DNA of 64,000 bases from DATARR01 sp036376245 (lineage in GTDB: Bacteria; Acidobacteriota; Thermoanaerobaculia; Multivoradales; UBA5704): NCBI GenBank assembly GCA_036376245.1, contig DASVAS010000026.1:1-64000 (forward strand). The letters run 5' to 3'. The translations under genes and the position numbers were made by a program. This document shows, one piece after another, positions 53,484 to 61,892 of the stretch. The notes below the pieces were generated by a model. That model did not search any database and was not told where the DNA came from. It was given only the letters and a program-made list of their open reading frames with translations. Numbering within the stretch: position 1 is the first letter of the stretch; every line of letters starts with the position of its first letter.

Positions 53484-53687
53484 ATGAAGACCCGACTCAC
53501 CCTGGCCTTTGCGGTCCTTGCCCTGACCCTCGGCATGGCGCGGACGGCCCCGGCCGCGCCCGACCCGTGCCTGTCGTTCTGCGCCGTCGCCTTCTGCCCC
53601 ACCGGCGGCTGCGGTCTCCACACCAACGCCCAGGGCCAGAAGGTCTGCGGCTGCTTCGACCCCGTCACCGGCCCCATCAAGGGTTGA
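53484..53687 (+). CDS. Small exported Cys-rich peptide, paralogue of 61627-61815
   Basis: A 67-residue peptide. A signal peptide (about 1-25) precedes a 42-residue mature part with six cysteines (PCLSFCAVAFC, GGCGLHTN, KVCGC). AAAGGAG precedes the ATG. The last block GQKVCGC is shared with the paralogue at 61627. It converges with the quinone reductase gene with no space between stops. Function unknown; disulphide-rich or metal-binding peptide likely. Confidence 0.75.
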   Translation: MKTRLTLAFAVLALTLGMARTAPAAPDPCLSFCAVAFCPTGGCGLHTNAQGQKVCGCFDPVTGPIKG

Positions 53688-54716
53688 TCACTCGATGCCG
53701 GTGAGCACGATCTTCCCGATCGTGCTCCCGGATTCGATCGCCGCGTGCGCCCGCCGCAGGTTCTCCGCGTTGAGCGGGCCGTAGACCTCCCTCAAGGTAT
53801 GCCGTAGCGTGCCGTCCTCGAAGAGGCCCGCCGCTTCGTCCAGGATCTCGTGCTGGACCTGCATGTCCGGCGTCTGGAACGCCGGGCGGGTGAACATCAG
53901 CTCCCAGCAGAAGGCCACGCTCTTCTGCATGAACACGCTGGTGGGGATCGGCGCGTTCCCCTTCGCGCCCACGATGCAGCCGATCTTCCCCTGCGGCCTG
54001 ATGGCGTCCGCCATGTTCTGAACGTGCTTCTCCGTGCTGTTGAGGCAGAGGATGTAGTCCACCAGCGGCTCGCCCAGCCGCTTCAGCTCCTCGCCGAAGG
54101 GCCTGGTGTGGTCGAGGATGGCGTCCGCCCCCAGCGACCGGCACCACTCCGCGGTCTCCTCCCGCGAGGCGGTGGCGATCACCCGCAGACCGGCCACCTT
54201 GCGGGCGACCTGGATGGCGATCGAGCCCACGCCGCCGGCGCCGCCGATGATCAGCACGCTCGCCCCTCCCTCGCCTTCGGGCCGCCGGGGCACCGCCATG
54301 CGGTCGAACAGCGCCTCCCAGGCCGTCAGCGTGGTCAGCGGCATGGCGGCGGCCTCCTCCCATGAGAGGTTGCGCGGCTTGCGGCCGACGATGCGCTCGT
54401 CCACCAGGTGGAGCTCGCTGTCGCAGCCGGGGCGGACGTTGCTGCCGGCGTAGTAGACCTCGTCGCCGGGCGAGAACAGGGAGACCTCCCCGCCCACCTC
54501 CTCCACCACGCCCGCCGCGTCCCAGCCGAGGATGCGCGGCGCGGTCTCCACAGCCTCCTTGGGCGCCCGGACCTTGACGTCCACCGGGTTGACGGAAACG
54601 GCCTTCACCCGCACGAGGAGGTCCCTCCCTTGGGCTTCAGGGCGGGGGACCTCGACGTCGAGCAGGCTCTCGGGATCTTCGATGGTCAGGTAGCGGTAGA
54701 GTCCGACGGCTCGCAT
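53688..54716 (-). CDS. Zinc-type alcohol dehydrogenase-like / quinone oxidoreductase
   Basis: A 342-residue MDR-superfamily reductase. VLIIGGAGGVGSIAIQVARK is the NADPH-binding motif; the N-terminal NPVDVKVRAPK and GWDAAGVVEEVG fit the zinc-less quinone reductase subgroup (no Cys/His zinc set visible). Predicted cytoplasmic NADPH-dependent reduction of quinones or enones. It lies nine bases downstream of the AsnB-like gene and may share its promoter. Confidence 0.9.
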   Translation of the reverse strand: MRAVGLYRYLTIEDPESLLDVEVPRPEAQGRDLLVRVKAVSVNPVDVKVRAPKEAVETAPRILGWDAAGVVEEVGGEVSLFSPGDEVYYAGSNVRPGCDSELHLVDERIVGRKPRNLSWEEAAAMPLTTLTAWEALFDRMAVPRRPEGEGGASVLIIGGAGGVGSIAIQVARKVAGLRVIATASREETAEWCRSLGADAILDHTRPFGEELKRLGEPLVDYILCLNSTEKHVQNMADAIRPQGKIGCIVGAKGNAPIPTSVFMQKSVAFCWELMFTRPAFQTPDMQVQHEILDEAAGLFEDGTLRHTLREVYGPLNAENLRRAHAAIESGSTIGKIVLTGIE

Positions 54717-54725
54717 GCCGGGATC

Positions 54726-56600
54726 TTAGACGACTACCGCTCGCTGTCCAGCATCCGTCTCTACCCCGCCTCCCGTCTCCTCTCCCAGGATCATCCGCCG
54801 CCCGAGCTCGAAGATCATCATGGTCATGAGGAGGTGGGTGTGGTTGGCCCGGTGCTCCAGATGGGCGGAAACGGTGCGGCGCACGGTGTCCGGGTCGAAG
54901 ATCCCGCGGTCCAGGAACCGATCGTCGAGCAGAATCCGCGCGACGATCGGCCGCAGCTCTCGGCGGAGCCAGAGTCCGAGCCGCTCGTATGGCTGGTGGC
55001 CGGGCACGCGCAACTTCGCCAGGACCCGGTGCCGGAACCTCGCGAGTTGCCGGCGCCGTGGCCCGGCGCCGATCCAGGTCCCCGTGTTCGCGTTGACGAT
55101 GCGGAGGAACGACGGCCGGTAGCGGGCCAGGATGTGCGCCTGGACCCGGTCGCCGAGCTTCAGGCCCGGCGGGGTGGAGAGGACCGCCTCCACGAGATCG
55201 TTGTCGAGATAGGGTAGCCGGACCCGCAGGAGCGAGCCGTACTCGAGAAGAGACATGGCCGTGTGGCGCCGGAGCTTCTGCCGGAGGAACAGATGCCACA
55301 CCCGGTGGCTGAGCGGCTCGCCTCCCCGCGAGCCGCTCAGCGCGTCCCGCAGCAGGGCCAGCGCCCTGCCGTCCGTTTCCTCCCGCGATATGCCCCGGAA
55401 CAGCGGCCCCTGGACGCCGGCCAGCATCCAGCCGCCGACTCGCCGGGTGAGCCAGTCCTCCAGACCCGCCTCATCCCTGACCGCGAGCAGTTGCGGGTCC
55501 ACCGAATAGTCGTAGGCCTTCGCCATGTGGAGCAGCTCTCCGGCGTGGCCGCGCAGGAGGATCTCGACCCCGAGCTCCCGGTACCGGTCCAGCGTCGTCA
55601 CGGTAACGGCATCTGACCGGAAGTGGCCGTCGGTGAGCCAGACCAGCCGCCGTAGATGCTCCTCGAAGCGCCCGAGGAACGTCTGGTCCAGCAGGAAATC
55701 ACAGTGCCGGGAGCCGGTGAGCGCCGCCATGCGCCGCGCCGCCTTCTGATCGATGCTGCCGGGAATGCCAAGGCAGAGCGTGGTGAAGGGGAAACGCCGC
55801 TCGTCCACGACCGCCAGGATCGTCCGGGAGTCGAGACCGCCGGAGAGCGACAGGCCCATCTGAGCGCCGCTGGTCAGCCGGCGGTCCACCGCGGCCTTGA
55901 AGAGCTCGCCCAGGCGGGCAACGTGCTCGGAATCGGGCAACCCCGGCTCCGGAGCCCGCAGCGACGGCCGGTAGTAGCGGCGCTCGCTCAGTCGGTCCGA
56001 GGCCGGCTCATACTCCAGGACCGCCCCGGGCGGAAGGACGCGCACGCTCTCGAACAGAGTGTGCCCGCCGAGGAGCTGTCCATAGCGGAACAGGGAGACC
56101 AGGCCCTGGAGGTCCGGCGCGCGGGGAACCGTTGGCTCGGCCAGCAGAGCCTTGATTTCTGAGGCGAACAGAAACCGGCCGGGGCCGTGGCAATAGAACA
56201 GCGGCTTCATGCCGAAGCGGTCGCTGACCAGCAGTAGCCGGCGGCGCGCGGCATCCCAGACCGCGGCGGAAAAGAGGCCATGGAGCGAGCCGAGCCAAGG
56301 CTCCAGGAGGCTTTCGGCGGCGCAGGAATCGAGCAGGCGCCGCCGCGCCTGCTCGGAGCTCGTTCCGTAGATTTCGCCGTCCAGAAACGCCGCGCCGCCA
56401 TCCCGCGCCGCCAGTCCTGGCCCCGACGCATCCCAGCGGTCGCCGAGCGAGACGCCGCCGAGAGCCACCCGGCCCTCCAGCGCGAAGCAGGCCTGCCGGC
56501 GGTACCAGGCGTGATGAGTCATGCGCCCCATCATCTCCGCCAAGAGGCTTTCCCCATTGATCCTGGGGACCTGTCCGGCGAAACCGCAGATTCCCGGCAT
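54726..56600 (-). CDS. Asparagine-synthase-like amidotransferase lacking the catalytic Cys2
   Basis: A 624-residue AsnB homologue with an N-terminal glutaminase-type domain (about 1-200) and a C-terminal ATP-pyrophosphatase synthetase domain (SGGLDSR at 253-259). Asparagine synthetase B needs Cys at position 2 for glutamine hydrolysis; here the protein starts MPGICGFAG, with Pro at 2 and Cys at 5. FLDGEIYG replaces FNGEIYN. It therefore probably uses ammonia or forms another amide, as lasso-peptide cyclases and antibiotic lactam synthetases do. Divergent from a TonB receptor; substrate unknown. Confidence 0.85.
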   Translation of the reverse strand: MPGICGFAGQVPRINGESLLAEMMGRMTHHAWYRRQACFALEGRVALGGVSLGDRWDASGPGLAARDGGAAFLDGEIYGTSSEQARRRLLDSCAAESLLEPWLGSLHGLFSAAVWDAARRRLLLVSDRFGMKPLFYCHGPGRFLFASEIKALLAEPTVPRAPDLQGLVSLFRYGQLLGGHTLFESVRVLPPGAVLEYEPASDRLSERRYYRPSLRAPEPGLPDSEHVARLGELFKAAVDRRLTSGAQMGLSLSGGLDSRTILAVVDERRFPFTTLCLGIPGSIDQKAARRMAALTGSRHCDFLLDQTFLGRFEEHLRRLVWLTDGHFRSDAVTVTTLDRYRELGVEILLRGHAGELLHMAKAYDYSVDPQLLAVRDEAGLEDWLTRRVGGWMLAGVQGPLFRGISREETDGRALALLRDALSGSRGGEPLSHRVWHLFLRQKLRRHTAMSLLEYGSLLRVRLPYLDNDLVEAVLSTPPGLKLGDRVQAHILARYRPSFLRIVNANTGTWIGAGPRRRQLARFRHRVLAKLRVPGHQPYERLGLWLRRELRPIVARILLDDRFLDRGIFDPDTVRRTVSAHLEHRANHTHLLMTMMIFELGRRMILGEETGGGVETDAGQRAVVV

Positions 56601-56749
56601 GCAGAAAACCTTCTCCGGCCGGAAGGCCCGGCCGGCGACAGCTCTCGTTTGTTACAGAAAATATACCACGGGAACGGCGGCAGGGCGACGGCGCGCGCCC
56701 GTCCTTCCCAAGCCGGCGGGAGACCGGCCGGCGTTCTATAGTCCCCCCT

Positions 56750-59092
56750 ATGGAGCCGCCTCGCGTGTCCTTTCTCCTCGCGGCCTTCCTGCTGCTGGGC
56801 TGTCTCGTTCCGACGACGGTCCCGCTGAGCGCCGCGCCGCCGGAGCCGCGCTACGCCGGCCGTACGCTGGAAAGCGCGCTCCTCGACCTGCGCGCCCGCG
56901 GCCTGAAGATCATCTTCACCAGCAACGTGGTGCGGCCGGACATGCAGGTCCAGGCGGAGCCTTCCGCGGCCGGCCCGCGGCAGGTCCTGGAGCAGCTCCT
57001 CGCCCCGCACGGGCTGACAGCGCGGGAAGGCCCCAACGGCGTGCTCGTGGTGGTGCCGCGCCCGGCTCCGCCGCCCGTCGAAAAGACGGCCGAGGCTCCG
57101 CCCGAACCCGATCCCATGCTCGTCATCCGGGACGAGATCCACGTCATCCCCAGCCGGATCTCCCTGCTGGAGGAAGAGCCCGCCAGCCGCCTCGGGCTGA
57201 GCCGCGGCGAAATCCTGGCCCTGCCCCATCTCGGCGACGACGTCTTCCGTGCCCTCACCCTCCTGCCCGGGGTCACCGCCAACGACGTCACGGCCCAGTT
57301 CCACGTGCGGGGAGGACGGCGCGACGAGACCCAGATCCTGGTCGACGGCCAGGAGCTTTTCGAGCCCTTCCACCTGAAGGATCTCGACAGTCCCCTGAGC
57401 GTCGTCGCTCCCGCCACGCTGAGCGCCGCGGAGCTGAGCACCGGCGCCTATCCGGTCCGCTACGGGGACCGCATGAGCGGCGTGCTGGACATGACCACCC
57501 TGACGCCCACCGGCGCCCCGCGCGCGCGGCTCGGCGCCAGCATCCTGGGATTCCACGCCGGCGGCGCCGGCGAGCTTCCCGGCGAGCGCGGCGCCTGGCT
57601 CGCCGAGGCGCGGCGGGACACCAGCGACCTGCTCTCCAGGCTGCTGGGCGACGAGGCCCCCGACTACTGGGACGCCTTCGGCAAGCTGGACTATCGCCTG
57701 AGCTCCCGCCACAGCCTGCGGGCCAACCTCCTGCATTCCGGAGACAAGCTCGACATCGAGGAGATCCGGAGCGAAGAGAGGAAGCATTTCGAGAGCGAGA
57801 ACGACAGCTCGTACGTCTGGCTTACGCACCAGGCCCTCCTGGGCACGGACCTGCTCCTCGAATCCGCCGCGTTCCGCACCGGGCTCGACCGCGACCGCCG
57901 GGGGATGGAGACGGAGGAAGACGTCTTTTTCGACATCCTGGACGAGCGCGATGCTGAAATCGCCGGGCTCCGCCAGGCTTTCAGCTTCCAGGCGGCCCCG
58001 CGCCATCTGATCGAGGCGGGCTGGCAGCTCCGCGAGTTCGACACGGAATATCGATATTTCGGCACGCGCGAGCTGGACGACCCGCTGGCGCGCATCCGGC
58101 ACGACTTCGGGACTGAATCCACGGTCTTCGCCGGCCGCTTCCGGGAACGGGACGTGAGCGTCTACGCCGCCGACCGCGTGCGGCTCCGGGAGCCGCTCAC
58201 CCTGGAGCTGGGCCTCCGCTACGACCGGTACTCGCAGACGCGGGAGAGCCACCTCAGCCCGCGGCTGAACCTGGCCTGGGCGGTGGCGGAGAACAGCGTC
58301 CTCCGGCTCGCCTGGGGACGCTTCGACCAGAGCCAGCGGCCCTACGAGCTGCAGGTGGAGGACGGGGAAACCGGCTTTTATCCGGTCGAGCGCTCCGAGC
58401 ACCGGGTCCTCGGTTTCGAGCGGCTCCTGGGGAGGCCGGAAACGGCGCTGCGGGTGGAGCTCTATCAGCGCCGGGTCGACAATCCGCGGCCCCGGTATGA
58501 AAACCTTTTCGAAGCGTTCAACATCTTCCCCGAGGTGGAGCCCGACCGGGTGCGCGTCGCGCCCGACCGCAGCCTCGCCGAAGGCGTGGAGCTGTTCCTG
58601 CGCGGCCGGCTCGGCGAACGCGCCGGCTGGTGGATCAACTACGCCTGGGCCTCCATCGAGGACGAGATCGAAGGCGCGCGCATACCCCGCCTCTTCGATC
58701 AGACGCACACCGTCAACCTCGACATCGACATCCGCGCCGGCGAGCACTGGCGGCTCAATCTCGCGTGGCGCTATCACACCGGCTGGCCCACGACGCCGCT
58801 GACGCTCCAGGAGACGGTGGACGAGGAAGGGGAGGTCGAATTCATCCCGGTCCTGGGAGCGGTCAACAGCGGGCGGCTGCCCAGCTATCACCGTCTCGAC
58901 GTGCGCGCCAGCCGCCGGTGGGAGCGCCCGTGGGGAGCCCTCGACTTCTTCGTCGACATCCAGAACCTTTACAACCGGAGGAACCTCGCCGGTTTCGACT
59001 ACGAGATCGACGAGGACGAAGGGATGATCCTCGTCGATCCGGAGGAATGGCCGGGGTTCCTCCCCTCGCTGGGGATCAGCGTGGAGCTCTGA
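56750..59092 (+). CDS. TonB-dependent receptor with N-terminal STN signalling domain
   Basis: A 780-residue outer-membrane receptor: signal peptide (about 1-29), STN domain (about 35-105, LESALLDLRARGLKIIFTSN), plug domain (DDVFRALTLLPGVTANDVTA, FHVRGGRRDETQILVDG) and a beta-barrel ending in SLGISVEL. STN domains pass the ligand-bound state to a FecR-type anti-sigma factor. The sigma/FecR operon lies downstream on the opposite strand, and the two 3' ends overlap by 17 bases. The ligand is unknown. Confidence 0.9.
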   Translation: MEPPRVSFLLAAFLLLGCLVPTTVPLSAAPPEPRYAGRTLESALLDLRARGLKIIFTSNVVRPDMQVQAEPSAAGPRQVLEQLLAPHGLTAREGPNGVLVVVPRPAPPPVEKTAEAPPEPDPMLVIRDEIHVIPSRISLLEEEPASRLGLSRGEILALPHLGDDVFRALTLLPGVTANDVTAQFHVRGGRRDETQILVDGQELFEPFHLKDLDSPLSVVAPATLSAAELSTGAYPVRYGDRMSGVLDMTTLTPTGAPRARLGASILGFHAGGAGELPGERGAWLAEARRDTSDLLSRLLGDEAPDYWDAFGKLDYRLSSRHSLRANLLHSGDKLDIEEIRSEERKHFESENDSSYVWLTHQALLGTDLLLESAAFRTGLDRDRRGMETEEDVFFDILDERDAEIAGLRQAFSFQAAPRHLIEAGWQLREFDTEYRYFGTRELDDPLARIRHDFGTESTVFAGRFRERDVSVYAADRVRLREPLTLELGLRYDRYSQTRESHLSPRLNLAWAVAENSVLRLAWGRFDQSQRPYELQVEDGETGFYPVERSEHRVLGFERLLGRPETALRVELYQRRVDNPRPRYENLFEAFNIFPEVEPDRVRVAPDRSLAEGVELFLRGRLGERAGWWINYAWASIEDEIEGARIPRLFDQTHTVNLDIDIRAGEHWRLNLAWRYHTGWPTTPLTLQETVDEEGEVEFIPVLGAVNSGRLPSYHRLDVRASRRWERPWGALDFFVDIQNLYNRRNLAGFDYEIDEDEGMILVDPEEWPGFLPSLGISVEL

Positions 59093-60065
59093 TCCTCTCG
59101 ACGAGCAGCGTGCCGCCCGCGATCCGGTAGCCGAGGCCGCTGCCGGGCAGGACGACGCTCACCGACTCCTCCGGCGTCATCCCCGTGGTCGAACCGTGCA
59201 GGCGGATCTCCGCGGCCTGGCCCGCCAGCGCCTCATCCTCGTAGCGGATGCGTTTTCCGGTCTCGCGCGACACCCAGTCGAGATACCGGCGGAGCGTCAG
59301 GCCGTCCAGATCGAGGCCCGGCGCCGCCGCCGTCACCCAGTCCCAGGCCGGCCCGTACGGCGCGACCGTCCCCCGGCTCACCGCGCCGTCCCGGCGCAGA
59401 CGCAGCTCCTCGCCCGCGGCGACCGGCTCCGCGCCGCCCCGCCGCAGCAGGGAGACCGCGCCTTCGCGCACCCGCACCCGCAGCGCCACCTCTCCGCCGC
59501 TCTCCAGGCGGACCTCGAACCGGGTGCCCACCTCGCGCACGCTGCCCAGGGACGTCCGGATCTCCAGCGCGCCGCCGCCGGCCGGCCGGCCCGAGTCCAC
59601 GTAGACCGCGCCGGCCTCCAGGTCGAGCCGCGTGCCCGAGACGAGCCGGACCCTGGTGCCGGCGTCCAGCCGGACCGACTCGCCGCCCGCCAGCCGCAGC
59701 GCCACCCGGCCGTCCTCCCCGGTCGCCAGCGGCGCGCCGGGAGCCAGGGCGTCTCCCACCTTCGTCGCCAGGCTCCCGTCCTTCACCAGCTCCACGGTCG
59801 CCACGGGCGGCGGCGCCGGCGGCGGTGCTTCCGTCCGCCGCCACCAGAACACCGTCAGGGCCAGGAGCAGGCTCGCCGCCAGCGCCAGCGGCACGAAGCG
59901 GCTCCGCGTCCGTCCGGCGGCCACGACTTCCTCCCACTCGCGCCGCGCGGCCGCCTGGATGGCCGCGAGGTCCTCGGGCGGGACCTCCGGACGGCGGCCC
60001 GCGCTCGCGAAGAGCTCCTGGAGATCCTCTTCTCCAGCCAATGGATCCTGTCTGTAATCGCTCAC
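59076..60065 (-). CDS. FecR-like anti-sigma/transmembrane regulator
   Basis: A 329-residue protein with a short cytoplasmic N-terminus, one membrane helix (about 57-75), a FecR domain (LATGEDGRVALRLAGGESVR, GSVREVGTRFEVRLESGG, VREGAVSLLRRG) and a C-terminal STN-like segment (LDLDGLTLRRYLDWVSRETG). Start GTG at 60065 overlaps the sigma gene stop as GTGA. Passes the receptor signal to the sigma factor. Confidence 0.9.
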   Translation of the reverse strand: MSDYRQDPLAGEEDLQELFASAGRRPEVPPEDLAAIQAAARREWEEVVAAGRTRSRFVPLALAASLLLALTVFWWRRTEAPPPAPPPVATVELVKDGSLATKVGDALAPGAPLATGEDGRVALRLAGGESVRLDAGTRVRLVSGTRLDLEAGAVYVDSGRPAGGGALEIRTSLGSVREVGTRFEVRLESGGEVALRVRVREGAVSLLRRGGAEPVAAGEELRLRRDGAVSRGTVAPYGPAWDWVTAAAPGLDLDGLTLRRYLDWVSRETGKRIRYEDEALAGQAAEIRLHGSTTGMTPEESVSVVLPGSGLGYRIAGGTLLVERIRAPR

Positions 60066-60652
60066 GGCTCCGCCGCTTTCCTCGAAAAACTGGCGTATAC
60101 GTTTCGAAAGGATTGCCGGGCGCGCGTCAGCAGGGATTCCGCCGCCTTCGGCCGCACGTCCAGCCGGGCGGCGATCTCCTCGACCGGCAGCCGGTCCAGG
60201 TACTTCCACTCCAGCGCCCGGCTGTAGTGCGGCGGCAGGGCGTCGAGCGCGGTGTGGACCAGCTCGGCCCGCTCCCTGCTCAGCAGCGCCTGCTCCGGCC
60301 CTGGCGATCCCGGCCCGGACGCCATGTCGTCGTCCGTCAGCTCCACCTCCCGGACCGCGCGGTTCCGCCGCCGGTAGTGCGCGGCGATCTCATTGCGGCA
60401 GCAGGCGCAGAGCCAGGTCATCAACCCCGCCTCGCCGCGGAAGGTCGCCAGCTTCGCGATCGCCTTGCAGACCGTGGCCTGGACGATCTCGCGCGTCAGC
60501 TCACGGTCCCCGAGGCTGCGCTGGGCGAAGCGGTAGAGCGCGGGGATGTAGTCCTCGGAGAAGACCGCGAACGCGGCCTCGTCTCCGGCCAGCATCCCCC
60601 GCACGAGCTCCGCCTCGCCGGCGTCTTCCCGCTCACGCCAACCCGGTCTCAT
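60062..60652 (-). CDS. ECF sigma factor (FecI-like) of the receptor system
   Basis: A 196-residue sigma factor with region 2 at about 30-95 (ALYRFAQRSLGDRELTREIV, GLMTWLCACCRNEIAAHYRR) and region 4 at about 135-185 (ALPPHYSRALEWKYLDRLPV, HTH). Immediately upstream of the FecR-like gene with a GTGA overlap. Likely target: promoters of this locus, including the receptor. Confidence 0.9.
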   Translation of the reverse strand: MRPGWREREDAGEAELVRGMLAGDEAAFAVFSEDYIPALYRFAQRSLGDRELTREIVQATVCKAIAKLATFRGEAGLMTWLCACCRNEIAAHYRRRNRAVREVELTDDDMASGPGSPGPEQALLSRERAELVHTALDALPPHYSRALEWKYLDRLPVEEIAARLDVRPKAAESLLTRARQSFRNVYASFSRKAAEP

Positions 60653-60655
60653 GAT

Positions 60656-61426
60656 CTATTCTGGAGGCGCCACCCTGGATTCGATCAGCTTCAGCGCCTC
60701 GTCCTTGACGATCCCCACGCCGGGGCAGTAGGTCTTCAGGCCCTTGTCGCCGGGCGAGAGGGCGTTGGTCTCCTCGACGACCACGCAGTCCGCGAAGGAG
60801 CCGGCCGGCACCGTGACCCGCTGCCCCATCTCGACGTTCTCCGCCCGGTCCTCGGCCACATCCGGAGCCATCTCCTGAAAGTATCGCGCTCCGAGCAGGA
60901 ACGTTCCCGGCATGGTCAGGCCGGGCTGCGCGCCGTCCTCGCCGGCCCGCCAGGCGCCGTGATGGTTCACCAGCACGCCGTCCTCATAGATGTCGACCTC
61001 CTCGCCGAAATAGAAGATATCGCTGGTTTCGACGCAGCGGGCGAACCAATTGCGCGACACCTCGACCAGCTCGTCGTCTTCGAATTCCCGCTCCTCGACC
61101 ACCCTGGCGGTAACGGTCATGGGCACGCCGCGGGCGGTCGTGAACGTGAGGGTCTCCACCTGCCGCAGCACGGTGATCTCCGCCCGGATCTCGGCCCCGT
61201 CCTCTTCCCCTTCCAGCACCAGTTGGCGGCCGGGCCGCAGGCTGAAGTAGGGATTCTGCTTGCCCCAGGCCGACCAGGTGCAATCCTCCAGCCGGAAGTC
61301 GGTCGTGAAGCCCGCCGCCGCCCAGGCCGGGGCCTGCGGCAGGGCGAACAGGATCGCCAGCGCCAGCGCGAGCCGCCACGCTCGCGGCGCGTTCCGGAAG
61401 CCGTCTCTCTTCGTCTCGCTGATCAT
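60656..61426 (-). CDS. Exported protein, unknown function, first gene of the sigma/FecR operon
   Basis: A 256-residue protein with a signal peptide (about 16-37) and a beta-rich mature part (YFSLRPGRQLVLEGEEDGAE, VTVPAGSFADCVVVEETNAL, LKTYCPGVGIVKDEALKLIE). The last block resembles secreted proteins of Acidobacteria described only as hypothetical. It ends three bases before the sigma start, so it is co-transcribed with the signalling genes. Possible periplasmic partner; no catalytic motif seen. Confidence 0.75.
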   Translation of the reverse strand: MISETKRDGFRNAPRAWRLALALAILFALPQAPAWAAAGFTTDFRLEDCTWSAWGKQNPYFSLRPGRQLVLEGEEDGAEIRAEITVLRQVETLTFTTARGVPMTVTARVVEEREFEDDELVEVSRNWFARCVETSDIFYFGEEVDIYEDGVLVNHHGAWRAGEDGAQPGLTMPGTFLLGARYFQEMAPDVAEDRAENVEMGQRVTVPAGSFADCVVVEETNALSPGDKGLKTYCPGVGIVKDEALKLIESRVAPPE

Positions 61427-61626
61427 CAGGCCGCTCCTTTCTCGACTGTCCCTTGTCGCGGTTCACCTCCGCTGTGAGGTTGGATGCAGGGACCGCCGAA
61501 ATCCTTCGGCGCGGCTGAGGCTTCATCCAGAATCCCGTTTTCTCGCCCCCCAGGCTCGCTTTACGGAAGTCGGCGCACCCTATGAACTTGAGGACTTAAC
61601 CTCAGATTAAAGCATCAGGAGTGCTC

Positions 61627-61815
61627 ATGAAGACCCGTCTGTTCCTGGCCTTCGCGGCTCTCGCCCTGACCTTCGGCATCGCCACCTCGGCCCCGGCCCA
61701 GCAGGGCGGTCCCCACCAGTGCGACGACCTCTGTTCCCGCGTCCGCTGCGCCGCGCCTACCGTCTGCGGTCTCTATACCGACGCCAACGGCGACAAAGTC
61801 TGCGGCTGCCACTAA
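61627..61815 (+). CDS. Small exported Cys-rich peptide, paralogue of 53484-53687
   Basis: A 62-residue peptide: signal peptide MKTRLFLAFAALALTFGIAT (about 1-25), then a 37-residue mature part with six cysteines (CDDLCSRVRC, TVCGLYTDANGDKVCGC). AGGAG lies seven bases before the ATG. It shares the MKTRL start, the CGL.T...G.KVCGC core and the length class with the other copy. It converges with no gene and stands alone upstream of the selenoprotein. Function unknown. Confidence 0.75.
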   Translation: MKTRLFLAFAALALTFGIATSAPAQQGGPHQCDDLCSRVRCAAPTVCGLYTDANGDKVCGCH

Positions 61816-61892
61816 CCCTCGCGATCTCTCCCGGGTCCGGCGACGGCCGGACCCGGGCGTTTTCGTCTCCGGAGGTGATGTAGACTCGCCGC

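Noticed and set aside
56601..56749. Cobalamin or other riboswitch before the TonB receptor
   Set aside because: No B12-box-like sequence or conserved stem set is visible in the 149 bases.
54726..61426. A complete lasso-peptide cluster
   Set aside because: No B protein, RRE or precursor gene is visible; only the AsnB-like and receptor parts resemble such loci.
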